A DNA stretch of 64,000 nt from Pusillimonas sp. MFBS29 (GCF_020687695.1 NZ_JAJEWL010000003.1:62001-126000); one strand, 5' to 3'. Counted from the first letter of the stretch, positions 35,956-45,723 are shown. Program-made: numbers and translations. The notes: generated by a model not told the origin, from the letters alone.

Positions 35956-36890
35956 GCATCCGGCCGGCAGGCTGAAAGCGATCGCTGACTTTCGAATCGC
36001 CGCGGCTGCCCGCTGACAGGATCCGTAAATTCAATGCTGCGTGCCAGCAGCTGCAAGGGGCGACTGAAATCGTCGTCCTGGGCATAGGGCAACAACACCG
36101 GATAGAAACCATCGTTTTGTATGGGCAGGCCCAGTGCACTCATGTGCACACGCAGCTGATGCTTGCGGCCCGTATGTGGATGCAGGCGGTAACGCCCCAC
36201 CTCGTTGTCAGCCTCGATCAGTTCGATGCGGGTCTCGCTGTTGGGTTCGCCCGGCACTTCCAGCATGGTGAAGTGCCCGGTTCGCTGTTCCATGCGGCTG
36301 CGATGCACCAGCGGAAATGCCAGATCGGCTCGCACACCCGCCAAGGCTTCATATTCCTTGTGTACCGCGCGAGTCTGAAACAGCGTCTGGTAGGCGCCAC
36401 GGCTTGCCGGATGAGCACAGAATACCAACACCCCTGCCGTGTCCCGATCCAGTCTGTGTATGGGGCTGAGTTCAGGCAAGTTCAACGACTGGCGCAGCCG
36501 GACCAATGCAGTTTCTTTCAGGTAACGTCCGCCGGGTATGCTGGCCAGGAAATGAGGCTTGTCGACGACAACCAGATAATCATCCCGAAACAATACCGGC
36601 AGCCCGGAAGGCAGACGGACTTCTTCAGGTACTTCGCGGTAATACCACAACCAGCCCAAGGCCTGGTACTTGCTTTCAGACGTTTGGGCCACCCCGGCTT
36701 CATCAACGATATCACCGCGAGCCAGGCGCTCGAGCAGGACATCGCGGGGAATATGCGGAAAGCGCTCGAACAGGAATTCGCGCAGCAGCGACCATGGTCC
36801 TGGCGGCAGATACACCCGGCTGGGCGCCACACCATCGCGCGTCGGCAAGGGCGCGCCACGAACGAACTCAAGACGCCGCGACTGCTTCAT
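35952..36890 (-). CDS. RluA-family RNA pseudouridine synthase
   Basis: 312 residues. The catalytic motif SPIHRLDRDTAGVLVFC holds the nucleophilic Asp, and the C-terminal GRKHQLRVHMSALGLPIQND motif is the usual RluA-family end. An N-terminal S4-like stretch (IPRDVLLERLARGDI) is present. The nearest types are the YhcT/TruC-like group; the rRNA or tRNA site modified cannot be named. ATG at 36890 (KQSRR follows) is used because a G-rich site precedes it; ATG at 36908 is possible. Confidence 0.85.
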   Translation of the reverse strand: MKQSRRLEFVRGAPLPTRDGVAPSRVYLPPGPWSLLREFLFERFPHIPRDVLLERLARGDIVDEAGVAQTSESKYQALGWLWYYREVPEEVRLPSGLPVLFRDDYLVVVDKPHFLASIPGGRYLKETALVRLRQSLNLPELSPIHRLDRDTAGVLVFCAHPASRGAYQTLFQTRAVHKEYEALAGVRADLAFPLVHRSRMEQRTGHFTMLEVPGEPNSETRIELIEADNEVGRYRLHPHTGRKHQLRVHMSALGLPIQNDGFYPVLLPYAQDDDFSRPLQLLARSIEFTDPVSGQPRRFESQRSLSACRPDA

Positions 36891-36917
36891 GGGCACTGCC
36901 CCATGCACAGCAAACGC

Positions 36918-37946
36918 TCAGGCTGCCCAGTCAAGCACGACCTTGCCACTTTGACCCGACAACATCGCATCGAAACCCTCACGGTACTGGTCCACTGGAT
37001 AGCGATGAGTAATGATGGGTGAAAGATCCAGCCCGCTTTGCAGCATCGCAACCATTTTGTACCAGGTCTCGAACATTTCGCGACCGTATATGCCCTTGAG
37101 TTCAAGGCCCTTGAAAATCACCTGATTCCAGTCTATGCCCACGCCCGACGGCAGCAAACCCAGCATGGCAATCTTGCCGCCATGATTCATCTGCTCGAGC
37201 ATGCTGGTAAAAGCACTGGGTACACCAGACATTTCCATGCCGACATCAAACCCTTCAGCCATACCCAGCTCATCCATGACTTCACGCAGCGACTCACGCG
37301 ACACATTCACGGTGCGGCTGGCTCCCATTCTGGCAGCAAGCTCAAGGCGATAATCATTGACGTCGGTGATCACCACGTTGCGCGCTCCCACGTGACGCGC
37401 AATCGCCGCCGCCATGGCGCCTATAGGCCCGGCGCCGGTAATCAGCACATCTTCGCCCACCAGATTGAAGGCCAGCGCGGTATGGGTGGCATTGCCGAAA
37501 GGATCGAAAATGGCCGCAAGCTCGTCTGGCACATCTTCGGGAATCTTGAAGGCGTTGAAAGCCGGAATGGCCAGATACTCGGCAAAGGAACCAGGCCGGT
37601 TCACGCCCACACCCAGCGTATTGCGGCACAAATGTCGTCGCCCCGCGCGGCAGTTACGGCAAAAGCCACAAGTAATATGCCCTTCTCCGGACACGCGGTC
37701 GCCAATCTTGAAACCGCTGACCTCTTGTCCGATTTCAACGATCTCACCGACGTATTCGTGGCCCACATGCATGGGGACAGGGATGGTTTTCTGCGCCCAG
37801 TCATCCCATTTCCAGATATGGATATCGGTTCCGCAAATGGCCGTTTTCCTGATCTTGATCAGGACATCGTTATGACCGACCACGGGCCGCTCGACATCGG
37901 TAAGGGTAAGGCCTTCAGCAGGCTCAAGTTTGGCTAGGGCGCGCAT
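36918..37946 (-). CDS. tdh: L-threonine 3-dehydrogenase
   Basis: 342 residues, a zinc-dependent medium-chain dehydrogenase. Catalytic zinc residues are in [10 protein letters not shown] and [10 protein letters not shown], the structural zinc in [15 protein letters not shown] and the NAD-binding [13 protein letters not shown] near residue 170. It oxidises threonine to 2-amino-3-ketobutyrate, which Kbl cleaves. AGGAA precedes the ATG. Kbl lies upstream on the same strand but about 600 bp of non-coding DNA separates them, unlike the usual tight kbl-tdh pair. Confidence 0.95.
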   Translation of the reverse strand: MRALAKLEPAEGLTLTDVERPVVGHNDVLIKIRKTAICGTDIHIWKWDDWAQKTIPVPMHVGHEYVGEIVEIGQEVSGFKIGDRVSGEGHITCGFCRNCRAGRRHLCRNTLGVGVNRPGSFAEYLAIPAFNAFKIPEDVPDELAAIFDPFGNATHTALAFNLVGEDVLITGAGPIGAMAAAIARHVGARNVVITDVNDYRLELAARMGASRTVNVSRESLREVMDELGMAEGFDVGMEMSGVPSAFTSMLEQMNHGGKIAMLGLLPSGVGIDWNQVIFKGLELKGIYGREMFETWYKMVAMLQSGLDLSPIITHRYPVDQYREGFDAMLSGQSGKVVLDWAA

Positions 37947-37973
37947 GGCGGATTCCTGGAATGTGAAGGCTCT

Positions 37974-37979
37974 ATTATA
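37974..37979 (-). promoter_or_regulatory. Candidate -10 box of a tdh promoter
   Basis: TATAAT on the minus strand, 28 bp before the tdh ATG. No good -35 lies at 16-18 bp, so the call rests on the perfect -10 and position. It would let tdh be transcribed apart from kbl. Confidence 0.35.
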
Positions 37980-38058
37980 AATCCGCGATCAGATGGCAGA
38001 TGGTAACGTTAGGCTCGCCTCAGAGCCAGGCTGACTGCAGCGTTGGGCTAGCTTCAGC

Positions 38059-38183
38059 GCTACGTGGTTGGTATAGTGGGGGTCGAAAAAGATCGTTGCG
38101 GAACAGATGCCGGTTTTCTTATGGTGGTGGCGCTCGCCGCTGCCTCAAACTTTTTCTCTGCCCCTCCATACCAACCACGTAGC
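38059..38183. repeat. Long hairpin with 16-bp perfect arms
   Basis: GCTACGTGGTTGGTAT at 38059-38074 is the exact reverse complement of 38168-38183. Pairing continues imperfectly inward (G-rich then GAAAAAG against CTTTTTC). The total span is 125 bp. It lies next to element B and may be a separate miniature repeat or part of a composite insertion. Confidence 0.6.
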
Positions 38184-38273
38184 CACTTATGTAGTCCGCC
38201 ATCACTGCAATTTCCGTAACGCTGCACCGAGCACGAAACTGCGCTGTTCACGATGCCACATTTCAAACCTGCT

Positions 38274-38515
38274 CTTAAAAGGCCATCGTGGCAGGTGCTG
38301 TGCAGGCGCCTTGCGCAAGCCGGGCTGGTCGTTTGAATCGGAGATTCAAGGTCGCGGTCGTTCAAGCCCGGCGCTTATGGACAGCCGGGGGCTGTCCATT
38401 CGGGCGCGTTCCGCGACCGCTCCGATTTAAACGGCCAGACCGGGTAGCCCCTGGCTACGCCAGGGGCCGCAGCGCGTGAAGCCGGAACAGTGCCTGTCAC
38501 GATGACCTTCTTAAG
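38274..38515. repeat. Nested inverted-repeat element B (242 bp, same plan as element A)
   Basis: Outer arms start CTTAAAAGGCCATCGTGGCA at 38274 and end in its near-complement, TGCCTGTCAC...CTTAAG, at 38487-38515. Inner arms pair around TTTGAATCGGAG and CTCCGATTTAAA, and again around GTCGCGGTCG and CGCGACCG. The tip is a perfect 10-bp stem, ATGGACAGCC-GGG-GGCTGTCCAT (38377-38399). The right arm alone has a perfect side hairpin, GCCCCTGGC-TAC-GCCAGGGGC, at about 38447-38467. Size, arm motif and side-hairpin placement match element A, while most of the sequence differs. Confidence 0.7.
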
Positions 38516-38543
38516 AACACGATGAAATGAAGCCCAATGAAGC

Positions 38544-39746
38544 TCAGACTATCACCCCCAGCCGCCGCCCCACCTTCTCGAACGCCGCGACGGCCTGATC
38601 AATCTGCTCTGAAGTATGTCCAGCACTCATCTGCGTGCGTATCCGCGCCAGTCCCTTGGGCACCACCGGATACGAAAAACCAATGACATAGACGCCCTCG
38701 GCCAGCAAAGCCTCAGCCGTATCGGCCGCCAGCCGGGCATCGCCAAACATTACTGGAATGATAGGATGCTCTCCCGGCACCAGCTCAAAACCCAGTGCCG
38801 CCATCGCTGCCCGGAATCGCTGTCCATTGGCATGCACCTGCTTTCTTAATGCCCGCCCCTCATCACTGGCGAGCAGCTCAAGGACCCGCAGCGAGGCCGA
38901 CACAATTGCAGGTGCAAGGGTATTCGAAAACAGATAAGGGCGGGAACGCTGACGCAGTAGCTCGACCACCTTGGCATGGGCTGCCACATACCCGCCGGAG
39001 GCGCCACCCAGCGCCTTGCCCAAGGTGCCGGTCAATATATGTACCCGCCCTTCCACGCCACAATATTCCGGCGTGCCGCGACCATTTTCACCAATAAAAC
39101 CCACCGCATGCGAATCATCGACCATCACTATGGCGTCGAATTCATCGGCCAGATCACAAATGGATTTCAGGTCGGCAATAATGCCGTCCATGGAAAATAC
39201 GCCGTCGGTGGCAATCAGCTTGTAACGTGCCCCGGCGGCATCGGCCGCCTGAAGTTGTGCACGCAGGTCGGCCATATCATTGTTCTTGTAGCGATAACGC
39301 TTCGCCTTGCACAGGCGCACGCCGTCAATAATGCTGGCGTGGTTCAGTTCATCGCTGATGACCGCATCCTGTTCGCCAAGCAACACCTCGAACAGGCCGC
39401 CGTTGGCATCAAAACAGCTGGAATACAAGATGGCGTCGTCCATCTTTAGAAAGCGGGCAAGCCTCTGCTCCAGTTCCTTGTGCCCGGTTTGCGTTCCGCA
39501 AATAAAGCGCACCGAGGCCAGCCCGAACCCCGCACTATCCAGCCCCTGCCTGGCCGCTGCAATCAAGCGCTCATCATTGGCCAGGCCCAGATAATTATTC
39601 GCACAGAAATTCAGTACCTGGCTGCCATCGACCAGCCGGACCTGAGCCGACTGCTGCCCCGTCATGACACGTTCTGGCTTGTAAAAGCCATCGTTACGCA
39701 ACTGCGCGATCTGTGCGCCTACATGCTCAATAAATTTGCTCTGCAT
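38544..39746 (-). CDS. kbl: Glycine C-acetyltransferase (2-amino-3-ketobutyrate CoA ligase)
   Basis: 400 residues of the alpha-oxoamine synthase family. [15 protein letters not shown] near residue 50, [15 protein letters not shown] near 207 and the PLP-binding lysine in [16 protein letters not shown] near 245. It cleaves 2-amino-3-ketobutyrate from Tdh to glycine and acetyl-CoA. GGCAGGT precedes the ATG. Its stop is followed by element B and then tdh. Confidence 0.95.
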   Translation of the reverse strand: MQSKFIEHVGAQIAQLRNDGFYKPERVMTGQQSAQVRLVDGSQVLNFCANNYLGLANDERLIAAARQGLDSAGFGLASVRFICGTQTGHKELEQRLARFLKMDDAILYSSCFDANGGLFEVLLGEQDAVISDELNHASIIDGVRLCKAKRYRYKNNDMADLRAQLQAADAAGARYKLIATDGVFSMDGIIADLKSICDLADEFDAIVMVDDSHAVGFIGENGRGTPEYCGVEGRVHILTGTLGKALGGASGGYVAAHAKVVELLRQRSRPYLFSNTLAPAIVSASLRVLELLASDEGRALRKQVHANGQRFRAAMAALGFELVPGEHPIIPVMFGDARLAADTAEALLAEGVYVIGFSYPVVPKGLARIRTQMSAGHTSEQIDQAVAAFEKVGRRLGVIV

Positions 39747-39810
39747 CGTGTACCTGCCTCAAAAATCCATCGTCAAAAGATCAACGTTGAAACCACACTA
39801 TACTGCGGCC

Positions 39811-39840
39811 AAAAAAAAGCCAGCCCACATGGGACTGGCC
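39811..39840 (-). terminator. Rho-independent terminator after the TRAP operon
   Basis: On the minus strand a hairpin GCCAGTCCC-ATGT-GGGCTGGC (one bulge) is followed by eight U residues. It begins 22 bp after the end of the TRAP permease gene and ends before the kbl start, so it closes the TAXI-TRAP transcript. Confidence 0.85.
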
Positions 39841-39861
39841 TTCAATGCATACCGGTGATTT

Positions 39862-42498
39862 TTATGCGGCTACCGGCTGCGGCGTACCTTCACGCCGCAG
39901 CCTGACCTCTTGCTTGAACCAGACCAGCGCAAGTATCAGCAAGGCCGGCACATAGAACCAGAACTCGGAAGGACGGTTCGGATTGGGCACCTTCACTTCG
40001 GCGATATCCCAGCCCTGCTCCCATCCTGCGCGCCTGGCCTGGCTGCCGAAGCGGACTGCCGCAACTTGCACGTGATCTCCCAAGGCCATGACCGTCACAC
40101 CCGCTGCAGACAAACGCGCCATGCCGGCGGCATCACCGGTTGCCTGGCTGTTCTCGGGCAGTGCCGCCAAAGGCACCGCCACCGTCTTCTGTTTGTCGTC
40201 GCCTTCCAGACTCATGCCCTTGATCTGCACGACCAGGCGCCCCTTGGGAGGCATTTCGGCCGCAACCTTGAGCAACTCGGCAGCCGGCCGCACTTCATAT
40301 TTGGGCGCCACGTAATTCATGAAGAAGTCAGGACGGAACAACATGAAGGTAACCAGCAACAGCAGCACGACTTCCAGCCAGGTCGCCCTGGCACGCATCC
40401 ATTTCATGGTCGCCGCGGCGAATGTAAGGGAAGCCAGTATGGCCCCGCCCACCACCAGCAAGAGTTCACCCGTACCCTCGATATCGATCAGCAGCAGCAA
40501 GGGATTGAAGATGAACATGAAGGGCAATACGGCGGTACGCATGGCATAGGTCACGCCCTGAATACCCGTCTTGATGGGATCTTCGCCGGAAATCGCCGCC
40601 GCGGCAAAGGTGGCCAACCCCACTGGCGGCGTAATGTCGGCCATGATGCCGTAATAAAACACGAACATATGCACGGCAATCAGCGGAATCACCAGGCCGC
40701 TTTGCGCCCCCAGTTCAACCACCACGGGCGCCATCAGCGTTGCCATCAGGATGTAGTTGGCTGTCGTGGGCATGCCCAAACCCAGCACCAGACATACTGC
40801 TGCCGTGAACAACAGCATCAGCAACACATTGCCCATGGAAACCAGCTCGACGAATGCCGTCATGCGCAGGCCCAGGCCTGTCAGGGTAATGGCCCCGACA
40901 ATCAGGCCGGCCGTGCCGCAAGCGATGGCAATGCCTATCATGTTGCGGGCGCCTTCCTGCAGACCGGTAATGGTTTCAGATACGCCGACCTTGGCTGCGG
41001 GAGCCACCGACTGCTTGCGGAACCAGGCGATCAGGGGCCGCTGGGTAAGCATCTGCAACACCATGGACACGACTGCCCAGAAGGCGGACAGGCCTGCCGA
41101 AAACTGCTCGACGGTCAGGCACCACACCAGAATCCCTATGGGAATCAGGAAGTACAAACCCGAGCGTACCGTGGGCCAGGATTCGGGCCTGACGGGGTTG
41201 GTAATGCTTATTTCAGTGGGCAAGTCGGGGTGCCTGGCCGAAATGCGCAGCAGCCACAAATACAGGGCGATCAGGATTACAACCAATATGGGCGTGGCGG
41301 CGTCACCCGCAACAGCCTGCACTCCTATGCCTATCCAGTACACCAGCGCCATCACAATCAGGCTGCCGGCGATACCCATGCCCCAGCCGGCCAGCTTCTG
41401 CATGAAAGTACGAGGCTGGCCTGCAGACATCATGGGCTGTATGCCCAGTTTCAGGGCTTCCAGGTGAACGATGTAGAACAGCGCAATATACGAAATGCTG
41501 GCGGGCAGCAGTGCGTGACGCAAAATGTCGGTATAGGGTATGCCTACATACTCAATCATGAGGAAGGCTGCAGCACCCATGACCGGCGGCATGATCTGCC
41601 CGTTCACGGACGACGCCGTTTCAATGGCGCCGGCACGTATGCCGCCATAGCCGGCCTTTTTCATCAGCGGAATGGTGAAAATCCCGCCAGTGACCACGTT
41701 TGCCACCGACGATGCCGACACAATGCCATTAACGGCAGACGAAGCCACCGCCACCTTAGCTGGGCCGCCGCGCAGGTGTCCGAGCAACGCAAAAGAAACC
41801 TGCATCATGTAGTTGCCGGCGCCACAGCGGTCAAGCAGCGAACCCAGCAACACAAAAATGAATATATAAGATACTGAAACGCCCAGCGCGACACCGTAGA
41901 CGCCTTCGGTCGTCAGCCACATGTGCGAGACCAGACGTTCGATGGATGCGCCGCGATGCGCCAGCGCATCGGGTAGCCATGGGCCCAGGAAAACATAGGA
42001 CACGAATACCGCGCCCAATATCGCCATGGGTGCTCCCAAGGCACGGCGTGTCACTTCCAGCAGCAGGACCAGGCCGACGGCTGCCACGGTGACATCCATG
42101 ACGGTCGGGATGCCGGGACGAGTAGCCAGTTCTTTATAGAACAGGAACAGATAGGCGCCACAAAAACCGGCGACGATCGCCAGCACCCAGTCAATGAGGG
42201 GCATTTTGTCGCGCGGCGAGCTTTTTCTGGCAGGATAGGCCAGATATCCCAGAAACATTGCTATACCCAGGTGCAGGGCGCGCGCTTCAGTGTCGTTGAA
42301 AATCCCGAAGTTAAGGGCAAACGGCAAAGGCGAAGCGTACCAAAGCTGGAACAGTGACCAGGCAATGGCGCCGCAAAAAAGAACTGCACCAGTGATTCCG
42401 CCTACATTGCGGCCACCGCGATCGACGTCGGCGACTAATTGTTCCAGCTGTGCATTACTCTGCTGATCAGCGGCAGATGGCGATGAAGAGGTGCTCAT
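39862..42498 (-). CDS. TRAP transporter fused permease (TAXI type, DctQM fusion)
   Basis: 878 residues. The N-terminal third has four or five helices of the small-subunit type, then the large DctM-like domain with LLDRCGAGNYMMQVSFALLG near residue 215 and MPPVMGAAAFLMIEYVG near 305, and a C-terminal DUF3394 region (about 725-845) closed by one more helix. TAXI-type TRAP systems use sodium gradients to import organic acids or amino acids such as glutamate. It lies 175 bp downstream of its receptor gene, and two hairpins and a 12-bp palindrome occupy that gap. Confidence 0.93.
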   Translation of the reverse strand: MSTSSSPSAADQQSNAQLEQLVADVDRGGRNVGGITGAVLFCGAIAWSLFQLWYASPLPFALNFGIFNDTEARALHLGIAMFLGYLAYPARKSSPRDKMPLIDWVLAIVAGFCGAYLFLFYKELATRPGIPTVMDVTVAAVGLVLLLEVTRRALGAPMAILGAVFVSYVFLGPWLPDALAHRGASIERLVSHMWLTTEGVYGVALGVSVSYIFIFVLLGSLLDRCGAGNYMMQVSFALLGHLRGGPAKVAVASSAVNGIVSASSVANVVTGGIFTIPLMKKAGYGGIRAGAIETASSVNGQIMPPVMGAAAFLMIEYVGIPYTDILRHALLPASISYIALFYIVHLEALKLGIQPMMSAGQPRTFMQKLAGWGMGIAGSLIVMALVYWIGIGVQAVAGDAATPILVVILIALYLWLLRISARHPDLPTEISITNPVRPESWPTVRSGLYFLIPIGILVWCLTVEQFSAGLSAFWAVVSMVLQMLTQRPLIAWFRKQSVAPAAKVGVSETITGLQEGARNMIGIAIACGTAGLIVGAITLTGLGLRMTAFVELVSMGNVLLMLLFTAAVCLVLGLGMPTTANYILMATLMAPVVVELGAQSGLVIPLIAVHMFVFYYGIMADITPPVGLATFAAAAISGEDPIKTGIQGVTYAMRTAVLPFMFIFNPLLLLIDIEGTGELLLVVGGAILASLTFAAATMKWMRARATWLEVVLLLLVTFMLFRPDFFMNYVAPKYEVRPAAELLKVAAEMPPKGRLVVQIKGMSLEGDDKQKTVAVPLAALPENSQATGDAAGMARLSAAGVTVMALGDHVQVAAVRFGSQARRAGWEQGWDIAEVKVPNPNRPSEFWFYVPALLILALVWFKQEVRLRREGTPQPVAA

Positions 42499-42504
42499 AT
42501 TGAT

Positions 42505-42556
42505 TTACCATGGTAATTCTTTCGGGTGTATCCGGCAGGAAATGAGCGCCTGCCGG
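42505..42556. promoter_or_regulatory. Palindrome and hairpin in the TRAP permease leader
   Basis: TTACCATGGTAA (42505-42516) is a perfect 12-bp palindrome beginning six bases upstream of the permease ATG, where the ribosome binding site would be; no Shine-Dalgarno sequence is seen. Just upstream, CCGGCAGG and CCTGCCGG (42532-42556) form a perfect 8-bp stem. Either could limit translation of the permease relative to the receptor. Confidence 0.4.
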
Positions 42557-42613
42557 ACTGTACTGCAAGACTGGTGGCCGCAGGCCGCCAAATACTGCCC
42601 AATAAACAGAAAG

Positions 42614-42631
42614 GCGTGCTGAAACGCACGC
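42614..42631 (-). terminator. Hairpin between TAXI receptor and permease genes
   Basis: GCGTGC-GTTTCA-GCACGC on the minus strand, followed by a U-rich stretch (CTTTCTGTTTATT). It could terminate part of the transcript after the receptor gene, giving more receptor than permease, as binding-protein systems need. Confidence 0.5.
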
Positions 42632-42673
42632 TCTTTCTTTTATCTACTTATATAGATGGTGCTCGCGGGTATA

Positions 42674-43672
42674 TTACAGCAAGCCTTTTTCCTTGAAGTA
42701 TTTCTCGGCACCAGGGTGCAAAGGAGCGGACAAACCGTTCTTGACCATGTCCTTGGCTTCCAGATGACCAAAGGCGGGATGCAGCTTCTTGAAATCATCG
42801 AAGTTTTCAAATACAGCCTTGACGATCAGGTAGACGGTTTCCTCGGGCACGTCGATCGACGACACGAAAGTGGCCAGCACACCATAGGTGTTGGTTTCCT
42901 GAGGATTGTTGGGATACAGACCGGCAGGGATCGTTGCCTTGGCATAGTAGGGATAATCGGCGACCAGCTTGTCAACCACGGGACCTGTAAGCGACATCAG
43001 TTGCGCGCCGCAAGTGGTGGTCGGGTCCTGAATGTTGGCCGAGGGGTGGCCCACACCGTACATAAAGCCGTCGATTTTGCCATCACACAGGGCGGGACCG
43101 TGTTCATCAGGACGCAGCTCGGATGCCAGCGAGAAGTAGCTCAGGTCTTTGCCGCTGGCCTTCAGGAATTGCTCCATGGAAGCGCGTGTGCCCGAACCCG
43201 GATTACCTACGTTGAAGCGCTTGCCTTCCAGGTCGTCGAACGACTTGATATTGGCCTCTTTGCGTACAACGTACGTGAAAGGCTCGGGATGCAGCGAGAA
43301 TACCGAGCGCAACTTCTTGAATTCGCCTGCGTCCTTGAACTGGCCTTCGCCGTTATAGGCATTGAAGCCCACGTCGGATTGCACCACGCCCAGATCCAGT
43401 TCACCAGCCTTGATGGTGTTGATGTTGAATACCGATCCACCAGTGGATTCCACGGAGCACCGCACGCCATGGTCGGCGCGATCTTTGTTCACCAGGCGGC
43501 AAATAGCGCCACCGGCAGCATAGTAAACACCGGTAACCCCACCTGTGCCAATGCTGACAAACTTTTGTTGTGCAGCGGCAGGCAGCGGCGATGCCAGTGC
43601 GGCAAACATAGCGGCTGCACCGGCAGTCATGGCCAGGCGCTTGCTGACGGCGGAATTAAATAGTTTTCGCAT
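42674..43672 (-). CDS. TAXI-family TRAP transporter solute receptor
   Basis: 332 residues with a signal peptide ([22 protein letters not shown]) and the TAXI motifs [20 protein letters not shown] at the mature N-terminus, [19 protein letters not shown] and [18 protein letters not shown]. It is the periplasmic receptor for the fused permease downstream. AGGAGA precedes the ATG. Confidence 0.95.
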   Translation of the reverse strand: MRKLFNSAVSKRLAMTAGAAAMFAALASPLPAAAQQKFVSIGTGGVTGVYYAAGGAICRLVNKDRADHGVRCSVESTGGSVFNINTIKAGELDLGVVQSDVGFNAYNGEGQFKDAGEFKKLRSVFSLHPEPFTYVVRKEANIKSFDDLEGKRFNVGNPGSGTRASMEQFLKASGKDLSYFSLASELRPDEHGPALCDGKIDGFMYGVGHPSANIQDPTTTCGAQLMSLTGPVVDKLVADYPYYAKATIPAGLYPNNPQETNTYGVLATFVSSIDVPEETVYLIVKAVFENFDDFKKLHPAFGHLEAKDMVKNGLSAPLHPGAEKYFKEKGLL

Positions 43673-43853
43673 AAGTGTTCTCCTTGGGTTCCCCCGAATG
43701 ACTATTCCCGGACTTTTGATCCGGTGTGATGCGCAAGCATGCGCAAATGTTCCGCATGCAAAGGCAATCGGCCATTGTATAAAAACGGCTTTGTCGAAAA
43801 CAAATAATTACATTAGGGTTTGTACCTAAGCCTGGCAGCCACCCTGATTTACA

Positions 43854-44258
43854 TCATTTCGGACGCAAATACTTGAAGGTACCAACGGCTGTCGCCAGCA
43901 GCACGGTGTCGTCCATCCAGACCTCTGCACGCGAAAAATAGACTGTGCGCCCCTTGCGCACCGTATAGCCCTTGGCTATCAGGGTGCCGCCGTCGCTGCT
44001 GTCGAGGAAGTTGGTGGTCAGCGATAAGGTCAGGCTGCGCGGCGCCGGAGCGCCCTCGGGAGCGTACAGGCCACAATAGCCTGCCACAGAGTCCAGCAGG
44101 CTGCATATCACGCCACCGTGGACCCGGCCGGTACGATTGCCTAATTTTTCAGAGACGGGCAAATGCATTTCTGCATATCCGTCGGACCAGTGCTTGAGCT
44201 CGATGCCCATCCACTCAAGGTACGGATTATTGAGGGGAAGCGATTCACTGTTATTCAA
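43854..44258 (-). CDS. PaaI-family hotdog thioesterase
   Basis: 134 residues of hotdog fold. The motif GRVHGGVICSLLDSVAGYCG near residue 45 holds the family's catalytic segment (HGG...D). Such enzymes hydrolyse acyl- or aryl-CoA thioesters. The frame starts with TTG at 44258 with a GGTG sequence seven bases upstream; the next internal Met would remove the conserved PYLEWMG start, so TTG is favoured. Confidence 0.82.
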   Translation of the reverse strand: MNNSESLPLNNPYLEWMGIELKHWSDGYAEMHLPVSEKLGNRTGRVHGGVICSLLDSVAGYCGLYAPEGAPAPRSLTLSLTTNFLDSSDGGTLIAKGYTVRKGRTVYFSRAEVWMDDTVLLATAVGTFKYLRPK

Positions 44259-44331
44259 AATATTGCACCAAAAATATCAAAGTTAAATTGTTCGAACCAG
44301 TGCGAAGCCGGACGTCCGACATGGCATGGCA

Positions 44332-45723
44332 TTACCGGCTGCATTCCGGGTCGGGACGCGTTGCAGTGCCGTCCCCGACGATCAGCTCCAGTCTTTCATT
44401 CTCAAAGTCGGCGTGCAGGGGTTCCAGCGCGGGCATGCTCTTGTTCGCCCTGGACGACAGCTCATTGAACCGTGACGCTTTGCCATACAGGCCCTGTTGC
44501 CCGGCCACCGCGGTAACGGTCTCATTGTAGTGACGACTGACCGTGTCGAGCGTGCCGCCCAGCTTCTTCAGGCGCTCGGCCACCACCACGACCTGGTTGT
44601 ATAGCTCACCTGCACGCGCACTGAGCTCGTGCGCCTGCTCGTTGCCACGTGCAATCATCCACAAATTGGCCACCGTTTTCAGTATCGGCATCAGGGTCGT
44701 GTGCGAGACGATGATGACATTACGCTGGTAACCGTAGTTGAAGAGTTCCTTGTTATGTTGCAACGCGGCGATATAGGCGGACTCGATTGGCATGAACATC
44801 AGGACGAAGCTGGGGCTGCGCATGCCAGTCAAATTGCTGTAGTCTTTCTTTGCCAGATCATCGATGTGGTTGCGGACCGCCTTTACGTGCGCATCCAGCG
44901 CCAGCAGTCGTTCGGGTTCTGTGTCGGCAGCCACCGACCGATCGTAGTCGATCAGCGACACTTTGCTGTCAATGACCAGATGCTTTTGATCCGGCAGCTT
45001 CACTACGAAGTCGGGTTGGCGGTCGTTGCCCTGCCCATCTTTGAATCTGGGCTGAGACTGATAATGATCACCTTTAAACAGCCCGGCCAATTCCAAAGTG
45101 CGCTCCAGCTGCATCTCACCCCAGTTGCCGGTGGTTTTCTTATCGCCCTTCAGGGCCGTGGCAAGGGTATTGGCTTCGGCGCTCATCTTCAGGCCCACTT
45201 CAAGCACCCGCCTGATTTCCGCACCCAACGAGACGTGCTCGCGCACGGACTCATCATGCACTTGATTGACGCGTTGCTGAAACTGCTCGATCTGCTCGCG
45301 AAAGGGCCGAAGCATGGCATCCAGCGAGCTCTGGCTGTTCTGGGCGAAGGCTTTGCCTTTTTCTTCGAGAATTTGATTGGCCAGATTCTGAAACTCATGC
45401 CTGAGTTGCAAACGGGACTGCTCAAAGTCTTCTTTCATCTGCCGCACGCCGGCCAGTTTCTCGGTGTGAACCGTGCGCAGCTCGACCAGATCGTTTTCCA
45501 GCGCAGACGCCGTACGCATAAGGCTCTGCAGCTCGGCCTCTTTGTGGGTCAATGCCGTGCGGCCTTCTTCCAACCGCTCCTGCAGGCCCTGCACGGTAGC
45601 TTGCCGCTCTGCCCGTACGGCGGCAAGGCCAGAGCGGAAAAACAGACCGCTGAAAATCACCCCCACCAGCACGCCCGCCAGCACAAGCAACACTTCCGTC
45701 GAGTCTATGGAATAAGCAATCAT
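44332..45723 (-). CDS. rmuC: DNA recombination protein RmuC
   Basis: 463 residues. A short N-terminal membrane segment (VLLVLAGVLVGVIFSGLFFR) is followed by a long coiled coil (about 35-150) and the RmuC domain (GNWGEMQLERTLELAGLFKG near residue 205, PDFVVKLPDQKHLVIDSKVS near 240). RmuC-type proteins limit inversions at short repeats and have a nuclease-like core. ATG at 45723 follows an AGG site; the TTG one codon earlier is an alternative. Confidence 0.93.
   Translation of the reverse strand: MIAYSIDSTEVLLVLAGVLVGVIFSGLFFRSGLAAVRAERQATVQGLQERLEEGRTALTHKEAELQSLMRTASALENDLVELRTVHTEKLAGVRQMKEDFEQSRLQLRHEFQNLANQILEEKGKAFAQNSQSSLDAMLRPFREQIEQFQQRVNQVHDESVREHVSLGAEIRRVLEVGLKMSAEANTLATALKGDKKTTGNWGEMQLERTLELAGLFKGDHYQSQPRFKDGQGNDRQPDFVVKLPDQKHLVIDSKVSLIDYDRSVAADTEPERLLALDAHVKAVRNHIDDLAKKDYSNLTGMRSPSFVLMFMPIESAYIAALQHNKELFNYGYQRNVIIVSHTTLMPILKTVANLWMIARGNEQAHELSARAGELYNQVVVVAERLKKLGGTLDTVSRHYNETVTAVAGQQGLYGKASRFNELSSRANKSMPALEPLHADFENERLELIVGDGTATRPDPECSR

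Larger units (their letters stand above)
37947..38543. other. Structured intergenic region between kbl and tdh
   Basis: 597 bp without a credible gene. It holds a consensus -10 (TATAAT on the minus strand, 37974-37979) for tdh, a hairpin at 38059-38183 and nested-hairpin element B at 38274-38515. The stretches 37980-38058 and 38184-38273 show nothing further that I recognise. Confidence 0.6.

Noticed and set aside
39910-41877. Plus-strand open frame of 655 codons opposite the TRAP permease
   Set aside because: Its translation is rich in His, Gln, Gly and Arg with no domain or membrane pattern, as expected for the antisense of a GC-rich hydrophobic gene.
43755-43785. TGGCC...TTTGC on the minus strand upstream of the TAXI receptor as a sigma-54 promoter
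   Set aside because: Spacing is two bases too long and the -24 box lacks the CA.
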